A stretch of 64,000 nucleotides of DNA from Streptomyces sp. TBY4 (lineage in GTDB: Bacteria; Actinomycetota; Actinomycetes; Streptomycetales; Streptomycetaceae): assembly GCF_024213195.1 (NCBI RefSeq), contig NZ_JANAVF010000015.1, forward strand, positions 62,001 through 126,000. Reading direction: 5' to 3'. Below, one piece after another: positions 54,842-63,968 of this stretch; position 1 is the first letter of the stretch; each line of letters opens with the position of its first letter. The position numbers and the translations under genes were made by a program. The notes beneath the pieces are model-generated. The model did not search any database, was not told where the DNA came from, and saw only the letters and a list, made by a program, of their open reading frames with translations.

Positions 54842-56469
54842 CGCAGGGCCTCCGGGAGCACGACGGAGAACTCCGCCCCGCCGTCCGCCGCCTCGCCCGC
54901 CCGGACCGTGCCGCCCTGCCGTTCGGCGAGGCGCCGCACCAGGGCGAGACCGAGGCCGCGTCCGCGGTGGGCGCCGGCCGGGGGCTGCTTGGTCGACCAG
55001 CCCTCCGTGAAGATCTCCTCGCGGCGTGCCACCGGGACGCCGGGGCCGCTGTCGCGGACCAGCAGCACCGCGGTGCGGCCCTCCGCCCGGACGTCGACCT
55101 CGACCAGCGGTGCGGCCGAGCCGACCGCGGCGTCCAGCGCGTTGTCGACCAGGTTGCCGAGGATGGTGACCAGGCCTCCCGGATCGACGAGGCGGTCGGG
55201 CAGCAGAGCGGAGTCGGCCAGCCGCAGGGGGACCCCGCGCTCCGCCGCGACCGTGGCCTTGCCCATCAGCAGGGCGGCGAGCAGGGGGTCGTGCACCTTC
55301 TCGGTGACCTGCTCGGCGGTGCTGCGGTGCACGCCGACCACCTCCGTGACGAACTCCACGGCTTCCTCGTACAGGCCCAGTTCCAGGAGGCCCAGGAGGG
55401 TGTGCAGCCGGTTGGCGTGCTCGTGGTCCTGGGCGCGCAGGGCGTCGATCAGGCCCTTGGTGGAGTCGAGCTCGCGGCCCAGGTGCTCCAGCTCGGTGCG
55501 GTCGCGCAGGGTGGCCACGGCTCCGCCGTCCTCGGTGGGCATCCGGTTGGCGAGCAGGACCCGGGTGCCCTGGACGGTGAGCAGGTCGCGGCCGGTGACC
55601 CGGCCGGTGAGCACGTCGGCGGTGCGGCCCGCGCCGAGCACCTCGTCGAGGGCGCTCCCCGCGAGGGCACGGGCCTCCTCGGGCGCCAGGCCCAGCAGCC
55701 GGGCCGCCTCGTCGTTGACCAGCCGGATCCGGCCGGTCCGGTCGAGGGCGATCACGCCTTCGCGGATGGAGTGCAGCATCGCCTCGCGTTCGGCGAGCAG
55801 GCCCGCGATATCGGAGAAGGCCAGGTCGCGGGTCTGCCGGTGGATCCTGCGCGAGAGCAGGTAGGCGGCCAGGGCCCCCGCGGCCAGGGCGCCGCCCGCG
55901 TACGCGAGCAGCCCCGGGATGGCGCCCAGCAGGCGGCCCTGGACGCTGTCGTAGGCGATGCCGACCGATACGGCGCCGACGATCTCGCCGTCGGCGGCGA
56001 GCAGGGGGACCTTGCCGCGCGCGGAGCGGCCCAGGGTGCCCTCGTCGATCTCCATGACCTCGCGCCCCGCCAGGACGTCCGCGGGGTCGGTGGAGACGGG
56101 CCGCCCGATGCGGTCGGGGCTCGGGTGCGAGCGGCGGATGCCGTCCAGGTCGAGGACCACCACGTACTCGGCGCCGGTGGCCGAGCGGATCCGCTCCGCG
56201 GAGGCCTGGACCGGGCTGTCGGGCGAGGGGGCCGAGCCGAGGAGACCGGCGGCCACGGCGGGGTCGGCGGCGGTGCTCTGCGCGATGGCCAGGGCGCGCC
56301 GCATGGCCTGGTCGTCGAGCTGCGCGCTCAGCGGGGCCAGGAAGAGGCCGGTGGCCAGAGTGAGGACCCCGGCGGCGATGGCCAGCTGGGTCAGCAGGAT
56401 CTGGGAGGCGGCCCGTCTGGGGAGCCCGAGGCGCCGAGCGCTCATGTGGAGGAACCGCGGGGACTGCAT
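54838..56469 (-). CDS. CitA/DcuS-family sensor histidine kinase
   Basis: Membrane sensor kinase of 543 residues. TM1 (ASQILLTQLAIAAGVLTLATG) and TM2 (GLLAYAGGALAAGALAAYLL) bracket a periplasmic PAS-like (Cache) sensor with SGAEYVVVLDLDGIRRSHPSP-type motif (here TGAEYVVVLDLDG, RSHPSPDRIG, as in C4-dicarboxylate/citrate sensors). Then a cytosolic PAS, the phospho-acceptor His in RAQDHEHANRLHTLLG, and an HATPase domain (GNLVDNALDAA, DSGPGVP, GRGLGLALVRR). ATG 56469 lacks a good ribosome site; ATG 56445 is an alternative. Divergent from the glucanase across a gap with TTGCG repeats. Confidence 0.9.
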   Translation of the reverse strand: MQSPRFLHMSARRLGLPRRAASQILLTQLAIAAGVLTLATGLFLAPLSAQLDDQAMRRALAIAQSTAADPAVAAGLLGSAPSPDSPVQASAERIRSATGAEYVVVLDLDGIRRSHPSPDRIGRPVSTDPADVLAGREVMEIDEGTLGRSARGKVPLLAADGEIVGAVSVGIAYDSVQGRLLGAIPGLLAYAGGALAAGALAAYLLSRRIHRQTRDLAFSDIAGLLAEREAMLHSIREGVIALDRTGRIRLVNDEAARLLGLAPEEARALAGSALDEVLGAGRTADVLTGRVTGRDLLTVQGTRVLLANRMPTEDGGAVATLRDRTELEHLGRELDSTKGLIDALRAQDHEHANRLHTLLGLLELGLYEEAVEFVTEVVGVHRSTAEQVTEKVHDPLLAALLMGKATVAAERGVPLRLADSALLPDRLVDPGGLVTILGNLVDNALDAAVGSAAPLVEVDVRAEGRTAVLLVRDSGPGVPVARREEIFTEGWSTKQPPAGAHRGRGLGLALVRRLAERQGGTVRAGEAADGGAEFSVVLPEALR

Positions 56470-56524
56470 GAGTACGAACGGTAGGACGGTTCGGGCGTAA
56501 GTGGAATGTGGCCCTGTCACGCAA

Positions 56525-56562
56525 ATCTCTTGCGCTATTTGCGCCCAGCTTGCGCAAGAGAT
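56525..56562. promoter_or_regulatory. Operator-like inverted repeats upstream of the glucanase
   Basis: ATCTCTTGCGC (56525-56535) and GCGCAAGAGAT (56552-56562) are perfect 11-bp arms; the right arm is centred on the 10-bp palindrome CTTGCGCAAG (56549-56558). A further TTTGCGC lies between. The ATCTCTTGCG arm recurs upstream of the solute-binding gene, so this is the likely LacI-family repressor target, 123-160 bp before the glucanase start. Confidence 0.65.
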
Positions 56563-56684
56563 GACGGCATGAAAGTGCGGTCAGAGATGTAGACGACTCG
56601 GCAAAGCTCTGCAACTCTCGCACCGCACACCGCAAATTTCTATCTCCCATGGTTCAGAAAGTTCATGTCGAGGGACGAGGACAT

Positions 56685-59600
56685 ATGAGAAGGCTCAACT
56701 GGAGATGGCGGGCCCTGGCCGCCTTGATCAGTACGGCCCTGCTGATGCTGGGCTGGCCCGCTCTGACCGCCGTGGCCGCCGGCGGACCGAGCGTCTCGGC
56801 GGGCAGGCCCGCCACCGCGAGCAGTACCAACGGCGCCTACGCCGCCGCCAACGTCACCGACGGCAACCAGTCCTCGTACTGGGAGAGCGCCGGCAGCACC
56901 TTCCCGCAATGGGTGCAGACCGACCTCGGCGCCACCACCCGCGTCGACCAGGTGGTGCTCAAGCTCCCCGCCTCCTGGGAGAGCCGCAACCAGACCCTGT
57001 CCGTCCAGGGCAGCGCCGACGGCACCAGCTTCAGCACCCTGGTGAGCTCGGCGTCCTACACCTTCGGCCAGGGCGCCGGGAACGTGGTCACCATCGGCTT
57101 CCCGGCCACCCAGGCCCGGTACGTGCGGATCGACATCACCGCCAACACCGGCTGGCAGGCCGCCCAGCTCTCCGAGCTGGAGGTCCGCGCCCCCGGTGAG
57201 TCCGGGACCAACCTGGCCCTCGGCAAGACGCTGACCGCGAGCAGCAGCACCCAGGTCTACGTGCCGGGCAACGCCAACGACGGCAACACCGCCAGCTACT
57301 GGGAGAGCGTCAACAACGCCATGCCCCAGTGGCTCCAGGCCGACCTGGGCTCCTCCGTCCGCGTGGACCGCGTGGTCCTCAAACTCCCCGAGAACTGGGG
57401 AGCCCGCACCCAGACCCTCAAGATCCAGGGAGGCGCCAACGGCACGGACTGGACCGACCTGACGGCGTCCAAGGAGTACGCGTTCAACGCCGCCGGCTCC
57501 AACACGGTGAGCATCGCCTTCGACGCCACCACCACCCGCTACGTCCGGGTGTGGATAGCGGCCAACTCCGTACAGCCGGGCGGCCAGCTCTCCGAGCTGG
57601 AGATCTACGGCCCGACCACCGGCGACACCCAGGCCCCGACCGCCCCGACGGCGCTCGCCTACACCGAGCCCGCGACCGGCCAGATCAAGCTCACTTGGAA
57701 CGCCGCCACCGACAACACGGGGGTCACCGGGTACGAGGTCTACGCCAACAACCAGCTGCGCACCAGCGTCGCGGGCAACGTCACCACCTACACCGACACC
57801 CAGCCGGCCTCCGCGAGCGTGACGTACTTCGTCCGGGCCAAGGACGCGGCCGGCAACCAGTCGGCGAACAGCAACAGCGTGACCCGCGCCGGCGACACCG
57901 GTGACACCCAGGCCCCGACCGTCCCGGGGGCGCTGACCTTCACCGAGCCGGCCGCCGGGCAGATCCGGCTGGCCTGGCAGGCTTCCACCGACAACACCGG
58001 CGTCACCGGCTACGAGGTGTTCGCCAACAACGTGCTGCTCACCACGGTCGCGGGCAACGTCACCACCTACACCGACACCCAGCCCGCCACCGCCACCGTG
58101 AGCTACTTCGTCCGGGCCAAGGACGCTGCGGGCAACCGCTCCGGCGACAGCAACTCCGTGACGCGCAACGGCAGCGGCGGCGGCGGTTCCAACCTGGCCG
58201 TCGGCAAGCCCATCGAGGGCTCCTCCGTGATCCACACCTTCGTCGCGGAGAACGCCAACGACAACAGCACCTCCACCTACTGGGAGGGGGCCGGCGGCGC
58301 CTACCCGAGCACCCTGACCGTCAAGCTCGGCGCCAACGCCGACGTCGACCGCCTGGTCCTCAAGCTCAACCCGGACAGCAGCTGGGGCGCCCGCACCCAG
58401 AACATCCAGGTGCTCGGCCGCGAGCAGAGCGCCTCGGGCGTCACCGGCCTGGTGGCCGCCAAGGACTACGTCTTCAACCCGGCCTCCGGCTCCAACACCG
58501 TCACCATCCCGGTGAACGCGCGGGTCGCGGACGTGCAGCTGCGCTTCACCTCCAACACCGGGTCCTCCAACGGCCAGATCGCCGAGTTCCAGGTCATCGG
58601 GGTCGCCGCCCCCAACCCGGACCTCCAGGTCACCGCGGTCAGCGCCAGCCCGGCCGCTCCCGTCGAGTCGGACTCCGTCACGCTGTCCGCCACCGTCAGG
58701 AACAGCGGCCCGGCCCCGGCGCCGGCGACCGCCGTCTCCTTCCAGCTCGGCGGCTCGAAGATCGCCACCGCCAACGTGCCCGCGCTGGCCTCCGGCGCCA
58801 CGGCCACCGTCACGGCCGGCATCGGCCCGCGCGACGCGGGCAGCTACCCGCTGAGCGCGGTCGTGGACGAGGCGAACACGGTCATCGAGCAGAACGACAC
58901 CAACAACAGCCTCACGGGCTCCCCGCTGGTGGTCCGCCCGGTCGACAGCTCCGACCTGGTGGCCTCGTCCGTCGGGTGGTCGCCGGGCGCCCCCTCCGCC
59001 GGCCAGTCGGTGGGCTTCTCCGTCACGGTGCAGAACCAGGGCACCGTCGCGGCGGCCTCCGGCACCCACAACGTCACCCTCACCCTGCTGGACGCGGGCG
59101 GCGCGACCGTCCGTACGCTGACCGGATCCTTCAGCGGCGCGCTCGCGCCCGGTGCCTCCTCCGCGCCGATCGCGCTCGGCAACTGGACCGCGGCCAACGG
59201 CAAGTACACCGTCAAGGTGGTCCTCGCCGACGACGCCAACGAACTGCCGGTCAAGCGCGCCAACAACACCTCCACCAAGCCCTTCTTCGTCGGCCGCGGG
59301 GCGAACATGCCCTACGACACCTACGAGGCCGAGGACGGCGTGGTCGGCGGCGGCGCCAATGTCGTCGGCCCCAACCGGACCGTCGGCGACATCGCGGGCG
59401 AGGCCTCCGGCCGCAAGGCCGTGAACCTGGACGCGACGGGCGAGTACGTCGAGTTCACCACCCGGGCGGCGACCAACACCCTGGTCACCCGCTTCTCCAT
59501 CCCGGACGCCCCGGGCGGCGGCGGCATCGACTCCACCATCAACGTCTACGTCAATGGCGTCCTCAAGAAGGCCCTGCCGCTGACCTCGAAGTACGCCTGG

Positions 59601-60974
59601 CTCTACGGGGCCGAGGCCGGCCCGGGCAACTCGCCCGGCGCTGGGGCCCCGCGGCACATCTACGACGAGGCGAACATCCTCCTCGGCGAGACCGTCCCGC
59701 AGGGCAGCAAGATCCGCCTGCAGAAGGACGCGGCGAACACCACCACCTACGCGATCGACTTCGTGAGCCTGGAACAGGCCACGGTCGTCCCCAACCCCGA
59801 TCCGGCGAGCTACACGGTGCCCGCCGGCCTCACCCACCAGGACGTGCAGAACGCCCTGGACAAGGTCCGCATGGACACCACGGGCAAGCTCGTGGGCGTC
59901 TACCTGCCGCCGGGCGACTACCAGACGGCGAGCAAGTTCCAGGTCTACGGGAAGGCCGTGCAGGTCGTCGGCGCCGGACCGTGGTTCACCCGCTTCCACG
60001 CCCCGTCCTCGCAGGACAACACCGACAACGGCTGGCGCGCGGAGGGCACCGCGAAGGGCTCCTCCTTCACGGGGTTCGCCTACTTCGGCAACTACACCTC
60101 GCGCATCGACGGTCCGGGCAAGGTCTTCGACTTCTCCAACGTGACCGACATGACCATCGACAACGTCTGGAACGAGCACCAGGTGTGCCTGTACTGGGGC
60201 GCCAACACCGACCGGATCACGATCAAGAACTCGCGGATCCGCAACACCTTCGCCGACGGCATCAACATGACCAACGGCAGCACGGACAACCTCGTGGCCA
60301 ACATCGAGGCGCGGTCCACGGGTGACGACAGCTTCGCGCTGTTCTCCGCCATCGACGCGGGCGGCGCGGACATGAAGAACAACGTCTACGAGAACCTGAG
60401 CGCCATCCTGACCTGGCGCGCGGCCGGTGTCGCCGTCTACGGCGGCTTCAACAACACCTTCCGCAACATCTACATCGCCGACATCCTCGTCTACTCGGGC
60501 ATCACCATCAGCTCGCTGGACTTCGGGTATCCGATGAACGGATTCGGGACCGACCCGACGCTCTTCGAGAACATCTCGATCGTCCGGGCCGGAGGCCATT
60601 TCTGGGGGGCGCAGACCTTCCCCGGAATCTGGATCTTCTCGGCTTCCAAGGTGTTCCAGGGAATCCGCATCAACAACGTGGACATCGTCGATCCGACCTA
60701 CAGCGGAATCATGTTCCAGACGCAGTACGTCGGCGGCCAGCCCGTCAATCCCATCAAGGACACCATCCTGAGGGACATCACCATCACGGGGGCGAAGAAG
60801 AGCGGTGACGCCTTCGACGCCAAGTCCGGGTTCGGCCTCTGGGCGAACGAGATGCCCGAGGCGGGACAGGGGCCGGCGGTGGGTGAGGTCACCTTCCACA
60901 ACCTGAAGATGAGCGACAACGCCGTGGACGTGCGCAACACGACCTCGACGTTCAGGATCAACCAGCTGCCGTAG
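56685..60974 (+). CDS. Secreted multi-domain GH87 alpha-1,3-glucanase
   Basis: Exported enzyme of 1429 residues that should cut alpha-1,3-glucan (mutan, fungal wall). Signal peptide RRLNWRWRALAALISTALLM then two discoidin domains (about 35-310), two FN3 domains with near-identical SVAGNVTTYTDTQPA/TVAGNVTTYTDTQPA strands (about 312-490), a third discoidin (about 500-645), two CARDB repeats (about 648-860), a CBM35-like module (YEAEDGVVGGGANVVG) and a C-terminal beta-helix. Asp1191 (FADGIN), Asp1214 and Asp1215 (GDDSFAL) have the GH87 catalytic spacing of 23 and 1. ATG 56685 with GAGGACAT is preferred over 56649. Divergent from the sensor kinase. Confidence 0.85.
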   Translation: MRRLNWRWRALAALISTALLMLGWPALTAVAAGGPSVSAGRPATASSTNGAYAAANVTDGNQSSYWESAGSTFPQWVQTDLGATTRVDQVVLKLPASWESRNQTLSVQGSADGTSFSTLVSSASYTFGQGAGNVVTIGFPATQARYVRIDITANTGWQAAQLSELEVRAPGESGTNLALGKTLTASSSTQVYVPGNANDGNTASYWESVNNAMPQWLQADLGSSVRVDRVVLKLPENWGARTQTLKIQGGANGTDWTDLTASKEYAFNAAGSNTVSIAFDATTTRYVRVWIAANSVQPGGQLSELEIYGPTTGDTQAPTAPTALAYTEPATGQIKLTWNAATDNTGVTGYEVYANNQLRTSVAGNVTTYTDTQPASASVTYFVRAKDAAGNQSANSNSVTRAGDTGDTQAPTVPGALTFTEPAAGQIRLAWQASTDNTGVTGYEVFANNVLLTTVAGNVTTYTDTQPATATVSYFVRAKDAAGNRSGDSNSVTRNGSGGGGSNLAVGKPIEGSSVIHTFVAENANDNSTSTYWEGAGGAYPSTLTVKLGANADVDRLVLKLNPDSSWGARTQNIQVLGREQSASGVTGLVAAKDYVFNPASGSNTVTIPVNARVADVQLRFTSNTGSSNGQIAEFQVIGVAAPNPDLQVTAVSASPAAPVESDSVTLSATVRNSGPAPAPATAVSFQLGGSKIATANVPALASGATATVTAGIGPRDAGSYPLSAVVDEANTVIEQNDTNNSLTGSPLVVRPVDSSDLVASSVGWSPGAPSAGQSVGFSVTVQNQGTVAAASGTHNVTLTLLDAGGATVRTLTGSFSGALAPGASSAPIALGNWTAANGKYTVKVVLADDANELPVKRANNTSTKPFFVGRGANMPYDTYEAEDGVVGGGANVVGPNRTVGDIAGEASGRKAVNLDATGEYVEFTTRAATNTLVTRFSIPDAPGGGGIDSTINVYVNGVLKKALPLTSKYAWLYGAEAGPGNSPGAGAPRHIYDEANILLGETVPQGSKIRLQKDAANTTTYAIDFVSLEQATVVPNPDPASYTVPAGLTHQDVQNALDKVRMDTTGKLVGVYLPPGDYQTASKFQVYGKAVQVVGAGPWFTRFHAPSSQDNTDNGWRAEGTAKGSSFTGFAYFGNYTSRIDGPGKVFDFSNVTDMTIDNVWNEHQVCLYWGANTDRITIKNSRIRNTFADGINMTNGSTDNLVANIEARSTGDDSFALFSAIDAGGADMKNNVYENLSAILTWRAAGVAVYGGFNNTFRNIYIADILVYSGITISSLDFGYPMNGFGTDPTLFENISIVRAGGHFWGAQTFPGIWIFSASKVFQGIRINNVDIVDPTYSGIMFQTQYVGGQPVNPIKDTILRDITITGAKKSGDAFDAKSGFGLWANEMPEAGQGPAVGEVTFHNLKMSDNAVDVRNTTSTFRINQLP

Positions 60975-61000
60975 CGGGCGGCCGGCGCAACGGATCGAGG

Positions 61001-61033
61001 GCGGCGGGGCATCCCTTCGGGGTGCCCCGCCGC
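61001..61033. terminator. Terminator of the glucanase gene
   Basis: GCGGCGGGGCATCCC pairs with GGGGTGCCCCGCCGC (one T-G pair), TTC loop; 27 bp after the stop. Confidence 0.8.
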
Positions 61034-61094
61034 TCGGTGGGGCGCGGGGGGTTCCACGCCGGTTTCCGATGGGCCAAACTGGCCGTAATCGAAC

Positions 61095-61130
61095 TGCAAG
61101 GAACTTGCATTGTTTGCGCTACTCTTGCGC
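61095..61130. promoter_or_regulatory. TTGCG repeats before the LacI-family gene
   Basis: TGCAAG-GAA-CTTGCA inverted repeat (61095-61109), then TTTGCGC (61113-61119) and CTTGCGC (61124-61130) in direct order, running to within 3 bp of the ATG. They match the half-sites upstream of the glucanase and point to autoregulation. Confidence 0.6.
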
Positions 61131-61132
61131 TC

Positions 61133-62152
61133 ATGACGCGACGACTTGCTCAAGTGGCGAAGAAGGTGGGGGTCAGCGAGGCAACGGTCAGCCGGGTGCT
61201 CAACGGCAAGCCGGGCGTCTCGGAGGCGACCCGCCAGTCCGTGCTCACCGCCCTGGACGTCCTCGGCTACGAGCGCCCCACCCAGCTGCGCGGCGAACGG
61301 GCCCGGCTGGTCGGCCTGGTCCTGCCGGAACTCCAGAACCCGATCTTCCCCGCCTTCGCCGAGGTGATCGGCGGCGCCCTGGCCCAGCAGGGGCTGACCC
61401 CGGTGCTCTGCACGCAGACCACCGGCGGGGTCTCCGAGGCCGACTACGTCGAGCTCCTGCTCCAGCAGCAGGTGTCCGGCGTCGTCTTCGCCGGCGGGCT
61501 CTTCGCGCAGGCCGACGCCCCGCACGAGCACTACCGGCTGCTCCACGACCGCAAGGTCCCGGTGGTGCTCGTCAACGCCTCGATAGAGGACCTCGGCTTC
61601 CCGTGCGTCTCCTGCGACGACGCCGTCGCGGTCGAACAGGCCTGGCGCCACCTGGCCTCACTCGGCCACGAGCGGATCGGGCTGGTGCTGGGCCCGCCCG
61701 ACCACATCCCCTCCCTGCGCAAGCTGACGGCCGCCCAGGCCGTCGCCGCGGCGGCCGGCGCCGAGCTGCCCGCCGCGCACGTGGAGCGGGCGCTGTTCTC
61801 CCTGGAGGGCGGCCACGCGGCCACCTCGAGGCTGCTGGACCGCGGGGTGACCGGCATCATCTGCGCGAGCGACCCGCTGGCCCTGGGGGCCATCAGAGCG
61901 GCCCGGCGGCGCGGGCTCGACGTGCCCGGGGAGGTCTCGGTCGTCGGGTACGACGACTCGGCCTTCATGAACTGCACCGAACCCCCGCTGACCACCGTCC
62001 GGCAGCCCATCGAGGCCATGGGCCGGGCGGCCGTGGAGCTGCTCACCGCGCAGATCCAGGGAGCCGCCGTACAGCCCGGGGAGCTGCTCTTCGAGCCCGA
62101 GCTCGTCGTGCGGGGCTCCACCGCGCAGGTCCCGCGCCCCCGCCCGGCGTAA
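61133..62152 (+). CDS. LacI-family transcriptional repressor
   Basis: Sugar-responsive repressor of 339 residues. N-terminal LacI HTH (QVAKKVGVSEATVSRVLNGK, hinge GVSEATRQSVLTALDVLGYE) and a periplasmic-binding-type effector domain (VGLVLPELQNPIFPAFAEVI, SVVGYDDSAFMN). ATG 61133 follows almost no leader beyond CTTGCGCTC; no good ribosome site is visible. It lies between a glucanase and a sugar-binding protein, each with TTGCG repeats upstream, so it is the obvious regulator of both. Effector probably a glucan oligosaccharide, by inference. Confidence 0.9.
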   Translation: MTRRLAQVAKKVGVSEATVSRVLNGKPGVSEATRQSVLTALDVLGYERPTQLRGERARLVGLVLPELQNPIFPAFAEVIGGALAQQGLTPVLCTQTTGGVSEADYVELLLQQQVSGVVFAGGLFAQADAPHEHYRLLHDRKVPVVLVNASIEDLGFPCVSCDDAVAVEQAWRHLASLGHERIGLVLGPPDHIPSLRKLTAAQAVAAAAGAELPAAHVERALFSLEGGHAATSRLLDRGVTGIICASDPLALGAIRAARRRGLDVPGEVSVVGYDDSAFMNCTEPPLTTVRQPIEAMGRAAVELLTAQIQGAAVQPGELLFEPELVVRGSTAQVPRPRPA

Positions 62153-62158
62153 AGACCA

Positions 62159-62178
62159 CCCGGCTCCGCGGAGCCGGG
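62159..62178. terminator. 20-bp palindrome after the LacI gene
   Basis: CCCGGCTCCGCGGAGCCGGG, perfect and gapless, 6 bp after the stop. Probably the first of two stacked termination hairpins. Confidence 0.55.
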
Positions 62179-62198
62179 CCTTCGACCGCAGAGCGGCC

Positions 62199-62239
62199 AC
62201 AGGGCCCCGAAACGTCCCGCTGACGTTTCGGGGCCCTGT
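62199..62239 (+). terminator. Rho-independent terminator of the LacI gene
   Basis: 17-bp perfect arms ACAGGGCCCCGAAACGT / ACGTTTCGGGGCCCTGT with a 7-nt loop, followed by TTTTG. Confidence 0.9.
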
Positions 62240-62279
62240 TTTGCGTTCCCTGTCCGAGCTGTCCGGCGTCAGGCTGCCA

Positions 62280-62310
62280 ATCTCTTGCGAAATCTGCGCG
62301 AGATATTGCG
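62280..62310. promoter_or_regulatory. Operator-like repeats before the sugar-binding protein gene
   Basis: ATCTCTTGCG (62280-62289) is identical to the left arm upstream of the glucanase. GCGCGAGAT (62296-62304, written TGCGCGAGAT from 62295) and TTGCG (62306-62310) follow. Lies 87-117 bp before the gene start. Confidence 0.6.
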
Positions 62311-62396
62311 TTCATCTGTCGGTGGTGGTTGAGTGTGCCGCGCTCGCCTCCTTACAGGCCCCACGCCTCCTGCTCGATGCTCGAAGGGGACCACCG

Positions 62397-63797
62397 ATGA
62401 GAACCAACATCCGCCGCACCACCGCGACCGCCCTCGTCTCGGCGCTCGCCGTCACCGCCCTCGCGGCCTGCGGCACGAGCAGCAGCGGGGACGACACCAA
62501 GAACCAGCCGTCCGGCGGTTCCACGGACGCCTCCGCGCCGCTCGACCCGAAGACCAAGGTCACCATCTCCATCGACTGCATGCCGCCGGCCGCGAAGGCC
62601 GCCGAGCTCAAGCAGTGGAAGGAGGACGTGGCGGAGTTCAACAAGACCTACCCGAACGTCACGATCGACGGCCGTTCCACCCCCGGCCAGTGCCTGGAGC
62701 CCCCGCGGTTCACGGCGATGCTCAAGGCCAAGTCACAGCCGGACATCTTCTACGCCTACTTCACCGACCTCAAGCAGGTGCTGGACAACGACGGCGCCGA
62801 GGACATCTCCTCCTACGTCACGGCCCAGTCGGTCCCGGGCTTCGGCGACATCGACAAGAACGTCGTCAACACCCTCAAGCAGGACGGCAAGCTCTACGGG
62901 CTGCCCACCAGCAACTACACGATGGGCCTGCTGGTCAACCGCAAGCTCTTCCAGCAGGCGGGCCTCAACCCCGACCAGCCCCCGCGCACCTGGGACGAGG
63001 TCCGCGCCGCCGCCAAGAAGATCGCGGCGCTCGGCAACGGCACGGCCGGCTTCGGCGAGTACAGCGTCGAGAACACCGGCGGCTGGCACTTCACTGCCGC
63101 CATGTACGGCATGGGCGGCGACGTCGTCGGCTCCGACGGCAAGGCGGCCTTCAACAACCCCACCGGCAAGCAGATCGTGGACAACCTCCACGCAATGCGC
63201 TGGGCGGACGACAGCATGGGCAAGACCCAGCTGCTCAAGTGGGGTGACCTGCAGAAGCAGATGGCCTCGGACAAGCTCGGCATGTTCCTCGCCGCGCCCG
63301 ACGACATCACCTACATGGTCCAGCAGCTCGGAGCCAAGTACGAGAACTTCGGCATGGGCCCCATCCCCGGCGGCGCCGCGACGCTGGCCGGCGGCAACGG
63401 CTACATGATCAAGAAGGGCAGCTCGCCGGACAAGATCAAGGCCGCCGTCGCCTGGCTGAACTTCAAGACGCTCGCGGTCGGCCAGGGGCAGTTCAAGTAC
63501 GACCGCTCCAAGGCCGACGGCCTGCCGGTCGGGCTTCCGCAGCCCGCCTTCTTCACCGGCGCCAGCAAGGCCAAGGACGACGAGCTGAAGGCCGCCAGCG
63601 CCACCATGCCGGTCGTCAACTTCAAGCCCTTCCTGGACAACCCGGTGGCCGGCAAGGCCGAGCCGGCGAAGGCCCAGGAGGTCTACAAGGTCCTCGACAA
63701 GGTGATGTCGGGGGTCCTGACCAACAAGGACGCCGACGCGGCGCAGCTCCTCGCGGAGGCCGAGAAGGCCGTCAACCAGGTGCTGGCCAACCAGTAG
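62397..63797 (+). CDS. ABC transporter extracellular sugar-binding lipoprotein
   Basis: Solute-binding lipoprotein of 466 residues for an ABC sugar importer. Signal peptide ends in lipobox LAAC (Cys25). The mature part has the cluster-1 sugar-binding fold (VTISIDCMPPAAKAAELKQW, LPTSNYTMGLLVNRKLFQQA, RTWDEVRAAAKKI, GPIPGGAATLAGGNGYMI). ATG 62397 has GAAGGGG. With the glucanase and LacI regulator it makes a glucan-utilisation locus. Permease and ATPase genes are expected downstream but lie outside the window; the CTAG palindromic element 6 bp after the stop would separate them. Confidence 0.92.
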   Translation: MRTNIRRTTATALVSALAVTALAACGTSSSGDDTKNQPSGGSTDASAPLDPKTKVTISIDCMPPAAKAAELKQWKEDVAEFNKTYPNVTIDGRSTPGQCLEPPRFTAMLKAKSQPDIFYAYFTDLKQVLDNDGAEDISSYVTAQSVPGFGDIDKNVVNTLKQDGKLYGLPTSNYTMGLLVNRKLFQQAGLNPDQPPRTWDEVRAAAKKIAALGNGTAGFGEYSVENTGGWHFTAAMYGMGGDVVGSDGKAAFNNPTGKQIVDNLHAMRWADDSMGKTQLLKWGDLQKQMASDKLGMFLAAPDDITYMVQQLGAKYENFGMGPIPGGAATLAGGNGYMIKKGSSPDKIKAAVAWLNFKTLAVGQGQFKYDRSKADGLPVGLPQPAFFTGASKAKDDELKAASATMPVVNFKPFLDNPVAGKAEPAKAQEVYKVLDKVMSGVLTNKDADAAQLLAEAEKAVNQVLANQ

Positions 63798-63802
63798 CGG
63801 TC

Positions 63803-63968
63803 CTAGGGCGTGTCTTTCGGATCGGGCCGGGCCCGCGTCGTCCGGTGCCGCGCCTCGCGGCGTTGTCGTCACTCGCCGACGCTCCGCGTCGACTCCCTCC
63901 TCCGCCTTGCGATGCACGGCACCGGACGACGCGGGCTGATCCGGCCCGATCCGAAAGACACGCCCTAG
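63803..63968. mobile_element. CTAG-bounded palindromic (MITE-like) element, copy 2
   Basis: 166-bp sequence ending in CTAG on both sides, with long inverted repeats (CTAGGGCGTGTCTTTCGGAT and complement, extending about 27 bp perfectly, then resuming as CCGCGTCGTCCGGTGC). It shares with copy 1 the segment CTCCGCCTTGCGATGCAC.GC and CGTTGTCG, though the ends differ. No open transposase. It starts 6 bp after the stop of the binding-protein gene. The remaining 32 bp of the window show nothing I can assign. Confidence 0.78.

Noticed and set aside
56640..60899. 1419-codon open frame on the minus strand
   Set aside because: Mirror of the glucanase gene; its product has biased Val/Gly/Arg composition and no motif, as expected from GC-rich antisense frames.
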